Source: Moritella yayanosii (lineage in GTDB: Bacteria; Pseudomonadota; Gammaproteobacteria; Enterobacterales; Moritellaceae). From it: a stretch of 64,000 nucleotides of DNA. The notes under the pieces were generated by a model that was not told where the DNA came from, made no database searches, and saw nothing but the letters and a program-made list of their open reading frames with translations. The translations under genes and the position numbers were made by a program. The stretch is from contig NZ_LS483250.1 of the NCBI RefSeq assembly GCF_900465055.1, positions 186,001 to 250,000 on the forward strand, in the 5' to 3' direction. Positions 37,392 to 46,263 of this stretch are shown here, piece by piece. Position 1 is the stretch's first letter; each line of letters starts with the position of its first letter.

Positions 37392-38550
37392 TATGACCAC
37401 TGCGTTGGCAAGAAATAGCAAAAACGCATTTTTGTGGACGCTTATTTTTAAGGCCTTATGGCAACGTAAGCAACGTGTGCTGGTGGTGATTGGCGCGCTT
37501 ATCGTGGGCGCGGCCACGGTGTTTGCGCTGACCTCCATGTATTTTGATATTAACGCCAAAATGAGTCATGAGTTAAGAACCTATGGTGCGAACTTCTTTG
37601 TCAGAAGTGCCGCCATAAATCAGCATGACGGGTTAGATATTGCATTGTTTGATCGGGTGCTGGCACTGGCCGATGATGATTTGATCGTTGGGGCCAGTCC
37701 CTATTTATTTGGTCGGGTAAGAACCTCACTGCGAGAAGTAGTGTTGGTGGGAACGCATTTCAGCGTATTACCAAAGATCAGTCCCTACTGGCAAGTCGAG
37801 GGGGCATGGGTCTCGGTAGATTTTGATGAGCGCAATGCCATGATTGGTAGCCGCCTGGCTAAACAATTAGACGTGGTTACTGGCAGTACAGTGACCATTG
37901 TGCACGATCAAAAAAACATTAATCTGCGCATCAAAGGCGTTATCGAGTCGGGCGATGCCAGTGATAACTATTTATTTGTTAATTTATCGCTGGCCCAAAA
38001 ATTATTGAATAAGCCGGATAAGTTCCAGCATATATTAATGAGCTTAGTCAATGAATCGACCCGGGTGGAGGCATTTGCCGGGCGTATAAATCGTGAACTG
38101 CCGCAATTAAGTGCCAGTGCGATCCGCAAGATATCGGCGTCAGAAGGCCAGGTGCTGGACAAAATTAAGGGCTTGATGGCATTTATTGCCCTGATGATCT
38201 TTGCGCTGACCACCTTATGTGTGAATACCACGCTAACCGCCATGATCGCGGAGCGTTCGCGCGAATTTGCCCTGCAAAAATCCCTCGGCGCCCGCACCCG
38301 AGAAATTATTATGCAAATTACGATTGAAACATTGTTAATCACCTCGATTGCGGTGGTGCTGGGTTGTGTGCTGGGTTATGTGTTAGCGCAGGTGTTAGGA
38401 CAAACGGTGTTTTCATCCAGTATCAGTTTCAGGTTTAGTGCCTGTATGGTCACGGTTGTGGCCTCACTGGTATCGGCATTGATCGCGGCGATTATTCCTG
38501 CGAAAAAGGCCACTAATGTTCAAGTCGCTATTTTGTTAAAAGGAGAATAA
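37381..38550 (+). CDS. FtsX-type ABC permease 2 of the P19 iron system
   Basis: A 389-residue permease with the same layout as its neighbour: one N-terminal membrane segment, a periplasmic domain and three C-terminal segments, with the motif SREFALQKSLGARTRE. It resembles the preceding permease throughout, so the pair arose by duplication. I chose the ATG at 37381 because GGAGGT stands 6 nt upstream and the start lies inside the end of the first permease gene. Confidence 0.83.
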   Translation: MGSNMTTALARNSKNAFLWTLIFKALWQRKQRVLVVIGALIVGAATVFALTSMYFDINAKMSHELRTYGANFFVRSAAINQHDGLDIALFDRVLALADDDLIVGASPYLFGRVRTSLREVVLVGTHFSVLPKISPYWQVEGAWVSVDFDERNAMIGSRLAKQLDVVTGSTVTIVHDQKNINLRIKGVIESGDASDNYLFVNLSLAQKLLNKPDKFQHILMSLVNESTRVEAFAGRINRELPQLSASAIRKISASEGQVLDKIKGLMAFIALMIFALTTLCVNTTLTAMIAERSREFALQKSLGARTREIIMQITIETLLITSIAVVLGCVLGYVLAQVLGQTVFSSSISFRFSACMVTVVASLVSALIAAIIPAKKATNVQVAILLKGE

Positions 38551-38553
38551 CAG

Positions 38554-39225
38554 ATGAATCAATTTGTTATTGAAACGCGCTCAATGAGCAAGAGATTTGG
38601 TAATATTACCGCATTAGATAATTTGAATATTCAAATAAAACGAGGCGAATTTGTTGCATTTATGGGGGCATCCGGCTCGGGAAAAACCACCTTACTGAAT
38701 ATTTTAACCTGTCTGGATGTGCCGACCGAAGGGCAGGTGATCCTCGATGGGGTGGATGCGGGCAGCCTGGACGAAGACAGTCAGCGCCAATTTAGAGCCA
38801 ACAAGGTCGGGCTAATCTTCCAGCAATTTCATTTGATCCCGTACTTAAACGTGCTTGAAAACATTATGCTGGCTCAGCATTATCACAGTGTGGTTGATGA
38901 AGTAGCCGCACGCGAGGTGCTTGACCGTGTCGGAATGTCACATCGCGTCACGCATTTACCCAAGCAGTTGTCGGGTGGTGAGCAGCAGCGGGTGTGTATT
39001 GCTCGCGCGTTGGTGAATGAACCGCCCATTATTTTTGCGGATGAACCCACCGGTAATCTCGATGAAGAAAATGAGCGATTAGTCTTAGCGCTACTCAAGG
39101 ATTTAAATCGCGCCGGGCGCACCATTATTATGGTGACGCATAATCCGGATCTTGGACGGCAGACTGACCGGATCATTACCCTTCAGCATGGCCGGATCAT
39201 CAAGGAGGAACAGATCTGTGCGTAA
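38554..39225 (+). CDS. LolD/MacB-type ABC ATPase of the P19 iron system
   Basis: A 223-residue ATPase. Walker A is GASGSGKTT at about residue 37, the signature is LSGGEQQR, and Walker B is IIFADEPTGNLD. This subfamily works with FtsX-type permeases such as the two encoded just upstream. AGGAGA precedes the ATG, and the gene ends inside the start of the thioredoxin-like gene. Confidence 0.9.
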   Translation: MNQFVIETRSMSKRFGNITALDNLNIQIKRGEFVAFMGASGSGKTTLLNILTCLDVPTEGQVILDGVDAGSLDEDSQRQFRANKVGLIFQQFHLIPYLNVLENIMLAQHYHSVVDEVAAREVLDRVGMSHRVTHLPKQLSGGEQQRVCIARALVNEPPIIFADEPTGNLDEENERLVLALLKDLNRAGRTIIMVTHNPDLGRQTDRIITLQHGRIIKEEQICA

Positions 39226-39712
39226 CCTTATTCAAGCTATGTTACTTGCTGGCATGGTGCTGTTATCCGGTTGTGTGGAAGAGGTGGTGACGATGGACCA
39301 GCCGGCTCCTTCTCTGGCAGCGGTGGCCTTGGACGGAGAATCGGTGGCATGGGGTGATTATGCCAACACAGTAAAATATCTGGTGTTCTGGTCGAGTAGC
39401 TGCGGTGCCTGTATGGATGCGATGCCTGTTCTAGAGGCTCTGGCAATAGAAAATCCAGACACATTAATCATTATTGCGATTAATATAGATACGGATTTAG
39501 ATAGTTTAGCTGAGCTTGTTAAACAAACAAAACTGACTTTCCCGGTGCTGCAGGATCAGCTGGGGATCACGCAGGAACGTTACCGGGTGATAGGGACTCC
39601 GACTGCATTTGTGATAGATAAAGAGGGCATAGTCAGAGATGCCTTTCAGGGCATGATGAGTCATCGTGCGTTACGGCAATTTATCCGTAGCACAATCAAC
39701 AAGTATTCGTAA
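39218..39712 (+). CDS. TlpA-like thioredoxin lipoprotein
   Basis: A 164-residue lipoprotein (lipobox LLSGC) with a TlpA/ResA-type thioredoxin fold. The redox motif is CGAC in WSSSCGACMDAMP, and the conserved cis-proline lies in VIGTPTAFVID. Thioredoxin-like proteins close the P19 cluster in Campylobacter too and may keep cysteines of the Fe-S membrane protein reduced. The GTG at 39218 has AAGGAGGAA upstream and overlaps the ATPase gene by 8 nt. Confidence 0.85.
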   Translation: MRNLIQAMLLAGMVLLSGCVEEVVTMDQPAPSLAAVALDGESVAWGDYANTVKYLVFWSSSCGACMDAMPVLEALAIENPDTLIIIAINIDTDLDSLAELVKQTKLTFPVLQDQLGITQERYRVIGTPTAFVIDKEGIVRDAFQGMMSHRALRQFIRSTINKYS

Positions 39713-39745
39713 TTAATCCAAAATCGAAGTGAGGAATGGCGTTCG

Positions 39746-40292
39746 ATGAATAAAGTATTATTAACCTTGTGGGTGTTATTTACCCCGCTGATGTTTAGTC
39801 CGGTTGCGGCCGCCGCTCTGGCCGGGTTCGAGCAGGCATTGGCATCGGCAGATGATGAGTTTAATGTTGATAATAAGATGATTGTGAATAAACGCACCAA
39901 AATGGGTCAACTCACAACCTGCATCGGGCATTACCGAAAAATGAAAAATGTCCGGTTTGCGGCATGTTTGTCTATAAATATCCGCATTGGGCGATCTGGC
40001 TGCAAGTGGGTGAAAAAGTGCATTATTTTGATGGTGTCAAAGACATGATCAAATTCTATTTAGCCCCGAATAAATACGGCTATGATTATAAACCCAGTGA
40101 CTATACACACGTGGTCGTGCTCGATTACTTTACCCAAGAGAGCATTGATGCCACGCACGCTTTTTATGTGGTGGGGTCGAATGTAAACGGACCGATGGGG
40201 CTGAATATATCGCCTTTGAAAATAAACAAGATGCTTACACGTTTTCTGTTGACCATCGCGGCAATGGGGTGTTTTTGTTTTGCTATTTATGA
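39746..40292 (+). pseudogene. NosL-like copper-binding lipoprotein gene broken by two frameshifts
   Basis: The first frame gives a signal-like N-terminus to about 39900. A second frame carries the NosL signature CPVCGMFVYKYPHWA and the middle (HYFDGVKDMIKFY) up to about 40200. A third frame supplies the C-terminal stretch EYIAFENKQDAYTFSVDHRG and the stop at 40290-40292. Joined, the three pieces make one normal-length NosL. Intact NosL binds Cu(I) in the periplasm. The broken frames mean either a recent pseudogene or two base errors; both shift points are small indels. Confidence 0.75.
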
Positions 40293-40531
40293 GTATAGGG
40301 ATAAGTGGTGTTGTTATGCGGCGTACAGATGCGCCGCTATTGCAGTTGCCGGCGAATCTGTCGGCGCATATTGCGTTCTCGACCCAGTATGGCTTTATTC
40401 GCTATGCAGAGCCCAGTTTACATCAGCAACCCGCGAATAAATTAACCTTTGTTTATAAGAGTCAACAGTCTAAGAACCAAAAGTATAAGCGCCAAAACCA
40501 CAGGTCTAACACAATTGTCGAGGTAGAATGA
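40289..40531 (+). CDS. Small hypothetical protein between NosL and permease genes
   Basis: An 80-residue open frame whose ATG overlaps the NosL stop (ATGA) and whose stop overlaps the next permease start (ATGA), so it is linked on both sides. The peptide starts MSIGISGVVMRRTDAP and ends in a Lys/Gln/Asn-rich basic tail. I do not recognise a family. The double overlap suggests a real gene, perhaps with one N-terminal membrane-proximal stretch, but it could also be a further decayed piece. Confidence 0.4.
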   Translation: MSIGISGVVMRRTDAPLLQLPANLSAHIAFSTQYGFIRYAEPSLHQQPANKLTFVYKSQQSKNQKYKRQNHRSNTIVEVE

Positions 40532-41643
40532 AGTTCCTTTCATTTGCATACTTAATGTTGAAACGTAATCCGAGTAAAAACACTTTAGTTTTTGCTTATT
40601 ATTTACTGTTTGTGTTTATTATTGCATCGGTGATCTTTACTGCCAGTTCTTTGCAATATACGTTTTTGCAGGGTATTAAGAATCAAGATGATATTATTGT
40701 CAGTGTTGAACAAGCAGGTAGACATAGTGTCATCAATGAGTCACAAGTAGAACAAATTGAATTAATCTCGGGGATAAAAAAAGTCACCAGACGTGTTTAT
40801 GGTTTTTACGATGCCTATTTAGGCGGCAATAAAATTAGTATTAACGGCATTGATTTTGTTGATGCTGCTCTGCTCGCTAATATTACCCCGTTGGTGGACG
40901 AACAGGTAAAGGCTTTATTTGAGCGTCAGTATTACCAGGATAAATTTGTGTTTGAAAATAAGGCCGGGGTATTTACCAAGGTTGCACTCTATCGTACCTT
41001 CAAACCCGGTCTTGAGCTGTTTCTCAATGACACGGTGATCGTCGATGTGGGGTTGGCACAATCCTTACTGGGTTATGCTGAAAATCAATATACCGATGTC
41101 ACCCTCATTGTGCCCAACCCTTACGAAATAGACAATATCATTGAAAAATTGGCCTTGTTAGGTTTGGAAGGACGGACCAAAAACCGCATTATCTCTGATG
41201 GTCTCGATCTTTTTGAATACCAGGGCAGACTGTTTTTGAGCTTGTACCTGATGGCGTTTCTTGGTTTTATGATGGTTTTTTATATTCAAGCCTGCTCACA
41301 GGGCGGCGCCGAAAAAAAACAGATCGGTATTTTAAGGGCGATAGGCTGGTCAATATCCGATATTATTGTGTGGCGCTTACTGACCGCATTGATTATTTCG
41401 GTTTCGGCATTCAGTCTTGGTTTGTTGCTGGCGTATCTGTATGTATTTTTGGTGCCCGGTAATCTTTGTTTGGCTATTTTTATCGGCGGTGACAATTTAA
41501 GTAATAATTTTGTGTTATTGCCGCACATTGAGATAGCAAATATCGCCTTACTTTGTTTGGTTACCATTATCCCGTTTATTGCCAGTACCTTATATCCGGC
41601 ATGGAAGGTCGCGGTCAGTTCCCCGAGTGAGGCGATTAAATGA
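40528..41643 (+). CDS. FtsX-type ABC permease (NosL-linked)
   Basis: A 371-residue MacB/FtsX-like permease: N-terminal membrane segment at about residues 22-45, periplasmic domain, and three C-terminal segments with the motif KKQIGILRAIGWS. It is distinct in sequence from the two permeases upstream. Together with the ATPase gene that follows, it forms a permease/ATPase pair commonly found next to nosL-like genes in copper or iron loci. Substrate unknown. Confidence 0.8.
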   Translation: MKFLSFAYLMLKRNPSKNTLVFAYYLLFVFIIASVIFTASSLQYTFLQGIKNQDDIIVSVEQAGRHSVINESQVEQIELISGIKKVTRRVYGFYDAYLGGNKISINGIDFVDAALLANITPLVDEQVKALFERQYYQDKFVFENKAGVFTKVALYRTFKPGLELFLNDTVIVDVGLAQSLLGYAENQYTDVTLIVPNPYEIDNIIEKLALLGLEGRTKNRIISDGLDLFEYQGRLFLSLYLMAFLGFMMVFYIQACSQGGAEKKQIGILRAIGWSISDIIVWRLLTALIISVSAFSLGLLLAYLYVFLVPGNLCLAIFIGGDNLSNNFVLLPHIEIANIALLCLVTIIPFIASTLYPAWKVAVSSPSEAIK

Positions 41644-42302
41644 TCCAGTTAGAACACGTCATGTTTGCTCCCGCTAATAACCAAAATTCAGCGCCGATCC
41701 TGGATAATATCAGTTTAACCATTAAGGCGGGTGAAACCTGTATTCTGTCCGGTGCCAGCGGCAGCGGAAAAAGTACCCTGCTGGCCATTATCGGCGGATT
41801 AACCCGCCCTTGCTCGGGACTGGTATTGATCAATCAAGCCGCCATTTCCAAGATGCCGGATTATCATGCTTCCAGGTTAAGACAGCAGACCATAGGTTTT
41901 ATTTTTCAACAGTTTAATTTATTTGATGAGTTGACGGTGTTGGAAAATATTCGTACGGCATTGGTTCCGGTTAAAGATACCACTGGCGCGGAGCAACGGA
42001 TCAATCGGTATTTAGAGCTGGTGTCACTTAGCCATAAAAAAAATGCGTTCGGTAAAGATTTATCCGGTGGTGAAAAGCAGCGTTGCGCCATTGTGCGGTC
42101 GTTAGTGAACTCGCCAACCTTGTTGTTGGCCGACGAGCCGACGGCTAATCTTGATCGCGCTAATTCGATTCTTATTATCGAGCTACTACAATGGTTAAGT
42201 AAGCAGGGGGTGACACTGCTTATTGCAACGCACGATCCCTTGTTTGCAAGCCTGATGCCAGACGCGACGGTGCTGCATATTGAACAGGGTAAATTGCGTT
42301 GA
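41640..42302 (+). CDS. LolD/MacB-type ABC ATPase (NosL-linked)
   Basis: A 220-residue ATPase with Walker A GASGSGKST at about residue 39, signature LSGGEKQR and Walker B LLLADEPTANLD. The start overlaps the permease stop. Its stop codon coincides with the point where a truncated, oppositely oriented immunity-like gene begins, so this is the right edge of the iron/NosL block. Confidence 0.88.
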   Translation: MIQLEHVMFAPANNQNSAPILDNISLTIKAGETCILSGASGSGKSTLLAIIGGLTRPCSGLVLINQAAISKMPDYHASRLRQQTIGFIFQQFNLFDELTVLENIRTALVPVKDTTGAEQRINRYLELVSLSHKKNAFGKDLSGGEKQRCAIVRSLVNSPTLLLADEPTANLDRANSILIIELLQWLSKQGVTLLIATHDPLFASLMPDATVLHIEQGKLR

Positions 42303-42432
42303 TATTTTCGAAACTGATGCTGGTTTTTTCATTTATTTTACGCATCGTTACCTGACTAAAAATGAGATACATAAACATTGATACAAGAACCAGTAATATC
42401 ATGATCCCAACAAGTAATGTGATTGTTTTCAT
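42303..42432 (-). pseudogene. Truncated immunity-like membrane protein gene
   Basis: From an ATG at 42432 the minus strand encodes one membrane segment followed by YLIFSQVTMRKINEKT, clearly related to YVIFGQVTVRKLRNNPET in the gene just upstream at 42909. After 43 codons the similarity stops exactly where the ABC ATPase gene ends, so about 85 residues are missing. It is a truncated duplicate that records a recombination breakpoint. Confidence 0.65.
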
Positions 42433-42516
42433 AAAGAGCTGATCCAGTTAATGAAAGTCTTCGTATACATCTGACTAAGTTATCGAACCAACCAGCACTC
42501 AAGTGCACTATTTAAG

Positions 42517-42909
42517 CTACGTTAGCGATTCTATATAACTAAACAATCCGGTGCTATCAAGTATGACTAACAGGATCATGGTTAGCCCTGATATCATCAA
42601 TAACCAATAAAATAGCAAGGCTAAAATTCGGTCAAAAAGGTTGGTGTGTTTGTGCAATGCATCAGCATCAGCAAACAAACCAGATAATGGACTTTGTTTG
42701 AATTTATCAGTCATAAAACGCGGCAGTGACAGCGCTTGTGCGACCTTAATGATGTCCCAACCACTAACAAATTCAAATCCTAGTTTATCTCTGGTTTCAG
42801 GATTGTTTCTTAATTTTCGAACGGTGACTTGGCCAAAAATGACATACAGAATACAGGCTACAAAAGCAAATGCAGCAGTAATACCGAGTAATGTAGAAAA
42901 TAAGCTCAT
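42517..42909 (-). CDS. Small membrane protein, probable immunity protein to the adjacent toxin
   Basis: A 130-residue protein with membrane segments at about residues 8-28 and 95-125 and a polar middle. Its layout and several residue blocks (F.Q/R.V/S near residue 25, DAxxLxxxxxLDR-type end) match the membrane protein at 58560, which also follows a toxin-like gene. The ATG overlaps the stop of the toxin-like gene (TAATG). This coupling and the parallel locus are the basis for the immunity call; nothing in the fold proves it. Confidence 0.6.
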   Translation of the reverse strand: MSLFSTLLGITAAFAFVACILYVIFGQVTVRKLRNNPETRDKLGFEFVSGWDIIKVAQALSLPRFMTDKFKQSPLSGLFADADALHKHTNLFDRILALLFYWLLMISGLTMILLVILDSTGLFSYIESLT

Positions 42910-43892
42910 TATGAATTCATCCAATTTAATATTTCATCGTACAAATCGCCGCTATTTTCTTTGAATAAGCTATTCGTTAGCATGGCTGTTCCAGCTGCTA
43001 CACCTACAACGGTTAAGCCGCCAACAATTAACCCAACCCAGCCAACAGGGGTGCCTACCATGATAAAGGCTAATGCAGCACTTCCTACTTCAACGGCTAC
43101 AGTACCTGCAAATGTTGCAGCTAAAAAACTACTCGACTCAATGAACATCTTGCGTTCCCAATTTTGTCCTGCTTTGTAACTATGGTGAATATTACCGACA
43201 CGGCTAGTAAAGTCGATTACAGCAAGGCCACCACCTAGGAACTTAGCATGTTGACTAAACTTCACTAAATTACTGGTTTGAATTTGTGAGGTGATATTTA
43301 ATTTAGCCACGTTACGACTGCTTCTGGCTATGTTAGTCCCGCGAGTGCCACTGGTTAGCGGTGTGCCGCGTGCGGATTTATTCGCACCTGTTACAGCTTT
43401 TAATTCACGATGAAAGCCTTGCTGCATCTTTTGGAACGCTGCCATCGCTTTCTGTTTGGCTGCGGTTTTAATTGTAGAATTGGTTACCTTGTTCTCGATA
43501 ACGTGGCGATATTCCATTAAGGCTGCCTGGTAGCTTTTAACTGCATCGGCGAAACCGCCAACTCTATTACCGTAAAAGCTGGTGGATGCCCCCATAGTAC
43601 CGACACCTAATGCCTGTAGTTTTGCTGATATGTCTGCGATAGCAAGGGTATTGTCACCCCCGAAGGAAAGCGCAATATTAGTGAGTTCTCGATTATTTGC
43701 GGTATTGGTCAGCTGGTTAACCATGCTTTTTGCGGCATTAGATGGATCCGTTCCAATAAGGTAAGGGGTATAAGCAGTAAGCATTGATGGTTGGCGGCAT
43801 TGTGCGCCAAAGATCATGCTGCTGTCGATGCCACACTGACTAGCCAGCGCATCGGCTTTAATTGGCTTGTTGCACAATAATATCGTACTCAT
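42909..43892 (-). CDS. Glycine-rich membrane toxin candidate (pore-forming type)
   Basis: A 327-residue protein. Residues 1-200 are soluble and partly helical, and the region 225-315 has two hydrophobic Gly/Ala-rich segments (ATFAGTVAVEVGSAALAFIM and GWVGLIVGGLTVVGVAAGT) with glycine spacing like glycine zippers. The C-terminal half is paralogous to the protein at 57483 (shared FSQHAKF.G and TP.GWV blocks). Glycine-zipper membrane domains occur in type VI secretion effectors and bacteriocins that permeabilise membranes. No secretion marker domain is present. I chose the ATG at 43892 because AAAAGGAATTAAA precedes it. Confidence 0.6.
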   Translation of the reverse strand: MSTILLCNKPIKADALASQCGIDSSMIFGAQCRQPSMLTAYTPYLIGTDPSNAAKSMVNQLTNTANNRELTNIALSFGGDNTLAIADISAKLQALGVGTMGASTSFYGNRVGGFADAVKSYQAALMEYRHVIENKVTNSTIKTAAKQKAMAAFQKMQQGFHRELKAVTGANKSARGTPLTSGTRGTNIARSSRNVAKLNITSQIQTSNLVKFSQHAKFLGGGLAVIDFTSRVGNIHHSYKAGQNWERKMFIESSSFLAATFAGTVAVEVGSAALAFIMVGTPVGWVGLIVGGLTVVGVAAGTAMLTNSLFKENSGDLYDEILNWMNS

Positions 43893-44129
43893 TTTAATTC
43901 CTTTTTTGTCTTGTTTAATCAAGTCCTTTGATTAGCTGGGATTAGTTTAGCTTAGATGAGAGTTAATATGGAAGAGCAGGGTTAAAATATCATGATAAAA
44001 CCAGTCTTTTCAGCTGTAACTAGTATCGAAACCCTATGATTAAAACTTGCTGGATATTGACCATACTTGGCCCATAAGGCAAACTCACTGCCAGTATCAT
44101 TCAACACTGATTTTAATAGGAAAACAAAC

Positions 44130-44324
44130 ATGAGCGGAACGAACAGATCTGATATCAAAAAAGGCTTAGCAGTATCAATCGTACTGAAACAAGATCAACG
44201 CAGTGGCAACTTGACTGAAGGGATCGTGAAAGACATATTAACGAATTCACCTAATCATCCACACGGTATTAAAGTTCGGCTGGAAAGTGGTGATGTTGGG
44301 CGTGTTAAAGTGATTAACGACTAA
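44130..44324 (+). CDS. YwbE-family small protein (DUF2196)
   Basis: A 64-residue protein. The sequence GLAVSIVLKQDQRSGNLTEGIVKDILTNSP, then HPHGIKVRLESGDVGRV, is that of the YwbE family, a small beta-barrel-like protein of unknown function widespread in bacteria. It is monocistronic, between the toxin locus and the methyltransferase-HNH gene. A weak AGGAAAA site precedes the ATG. Confidence 0.88.
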   Translation: MSGTNRSDIKKGLAVSIVLKQDQRSGNLTEGIVKDILTNSPNHPHGIKVRLESGDVGRVKVIND

Positions 44325-44418
44325 TCAAACGTACTGATCTACCTATATATATTTAGAATACTGATTATGCTAATCTACCTCAGTCTCCATGCATTCAAAT
44401 CTGAGGTTAAGATTAGCT

Positions 44419-46143
44419 ATGCACACCAATTTTTATGACGATCATGCTCAACAACTTGCCGAGCAATACCTATCAAAAACCTTCGAAGAAGTGCATGCCG
44501 CGTGGTCTGAATTCTTACCGTCAATTTTAAACAAACCCAACGCGCGTATTCTCGATTTAGGTGCTGGGGCAGGGCGTGATAGTCGATATCTCGCTGAGCA
44601 AGGACAAGTAAACGACATTAGTATTGTTGCTGTAGAACCGGCTAAATTATTAGCCGAAATAGGCCAGCAACAAACGCAGGGGTTGAATGTTAAATGGGTT
44701 GAAGATTCATTACCTGCACTGGATGTGGTTAGTCGTCAAGAAATCAGTTTTGACCTTATCCTGCTTAGTGCAGTGTGGATGCATATCCCAAAAAGCGAGC
44801 GACCGCGTGCAATTCGAAAACTAGCCAATCTACTCAAGCCCGGTGCTAAATTAGTGATCTCGCTTCGTCATGGCCCCAGTGGTGACGAACGTAAAATGCA
44901 TGATGTCAGTACCGAAGAGCTAGAATTATTAGCTAAGTCTGTCGGTTTGTCAGTCGTACTTAAAACAGAGCGTGATAGCGACAAACTTGGCCGTGATACT
45001 GTTCATTGGCAAACCGTGGTATTACAGCTTCCTGATGATGGCTCGGGGGCATTTCCTTTCATTCGTCATGTTGCATTGAACGACGGTAAAGCGGCAACGC
45101 ACAAACTGGCATTAATGCGCGTATTGTTACGTATAGCAGATGGTCATCCTGGTGCGGTTATTCGCCGAGAACATACTCCGCAGGGAAACCGAGTCATATT
45201 ACCGGTTGGGCTGGTGGCTTTATACTGGTGTCATCAATATAAAGTGCTTATCGACGATCACGGTTTATACCAGACCCCAAATAAAAAGCCGAATATGGGT
45301 TTTATGAAAGATGATGGTTGGCATCAATTAACGCATCGTTCTGCAACCGACTACCGTATTGGCCATCTCTTTGTCGGCGATGATGCAAAAGCATTACACC
45401 GCACATTAACAGCGGCAGTGAGCAATATCAAAAACATGCCGTGTAAATATATAACCTTGCCTAATACTGACGTCAGCGTATTTGAAGTCGAAAGTAAAAC
45501 TGTGCGCGCTAAAGACAGTTTGTTTCTAGATATGGAGTCATTATCGCAATGGGGTGAATTTTCGTTGCCAGAAACAGTATGGCAAGCATTCAATCGTTTT
45601 GCTTGTTGGATTGAACCTGTGCTAGTCAGTGAATGGATGAAAACGATGAAAAGCTATCAGGGTAATCAAAGTCCTGAACAGCAACGGGCAATAGCAAGTT
45701 CATTGGATTGGTTAGAAGCCAAGCGTTCAACCGTTGAAAGCCGAGCCCGTTTTGATTTGTTACGACAACAACAAGAGCAACAATGCGTCTGGTCAGGTAA
45801 GGTTTTGAAACAAGATTATGCGATTGATCACTGCATGCCATTTGCACGCTGGCCGAATAACGATCTGTGGAATTTACTGCCGAGTGATAGCAAAGTAAAT
45901 GGTCAGAAAAGTGATAGTCTCCCCACAGCCAAAAAGCTGAAAGACGCCAAATTACGTATTACAGACTGGTGGCAACAAGCCTGGACAGATGATAATACGC
46001 AGTCGACTCGCTTCTTTGCCGAAGCTAATATTGCTTTACCGGGACTGACTACCAACAACACGTCTATTGATGATCTTTTTGAAGCACTGGAGTTACAGCG
46101 TGGGCGATTAAGAGAAATGCAGCAGTTAAGGGAGTGGGGTTAG
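44419..46143 (+). CDS. SAM-dependent methyltransferase fused to an HNH nuclease domain
   Basis: A 574-residue two-enzyme protein. Residues 30-190 are a class I methyltransferase: motif I is RILDLGAGAGRDSRYL at about 43-58, and a later block is FDLILLSAVWMHIP. The sequence has no NPPY/DPPY motif of N6-adenine methylases. Residues 210-400 form a middle domain I do not recognise. Residues 450-540 carry an HNH nuclease, with C in QCVWSGKVL, then DHCMPFARW, DLWNLLPSD and N in KVNGQKSD. A modification/cleavage fusion in a defence island suggests an antiphage role, but the methyl acceptor is unknown. The ATG at 44419 is preferred over one 10 codons upstream. Confidence 0.75.
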   Translation: MHTNFYDDHAQQLAEQYLSKTFEEVHAAWSEFLPSILNKPNARILDLGAGAGRDSRYLAEQGQVNDISIVAVEPAKLLAEIGQQQTQGLNVKWVEDSLPALDVVSRQEISFDLILLSAVWMHIPKSERPRAIRKLANLLKPGAKLVISLRHGPSGDERKMHDVSTEELELLAKSVGLSVVLKTERDSDKLGRDTVHWQTVVLQLPDDGSGAFPFIRHVALNDGKAATHKLALMRVLLRIADGHPGAVIRREHTPQGNRVILPVGLVALYWCHQYKVLIDDHGLYQTPNKKPNMGFMKDDGWHQLTHRSATDYRIGHLFVGDDAKALHRTLTAAVSNIKNMPCKYITLPNTDVSVFEVESKTVRAKDSLFLDMESLSQWGEFSLPETVWQAFNRFACWIEPVLVSEWMKTMKSYQGNQSPEQQRAIASSLDWLEAKRSTVESRARFDLLRQQQEQQCVWSGKVLKQDYAIDHCMPFARWPNNDLWNLLPSDSKVNGQKSDSLPTAKKLKDAKLRITDWWQQAWTDDNTQSTRFFAEANIALPGLTTNNTSIDDLFEALELQRGRLREMQQLREWG

Positions 46144-46263
46144 TAACAATTACTTGATTAAAGTGTGCGATATATCTTAATGGGTATAAAAATAACAGTT
46201 AAATATAAAGCGTTGTTTTAATATGATATTATTCAAATACTTATTATTTACATCGGAACGGTA

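Noticed and set aside
39890-40210. Programmed frameshifting in the NosL gene
   Set aside because: Two shifts would be needed, and no slippery heptamer with a downstream structure is seen at either point; decay or base errors explain it more simply.
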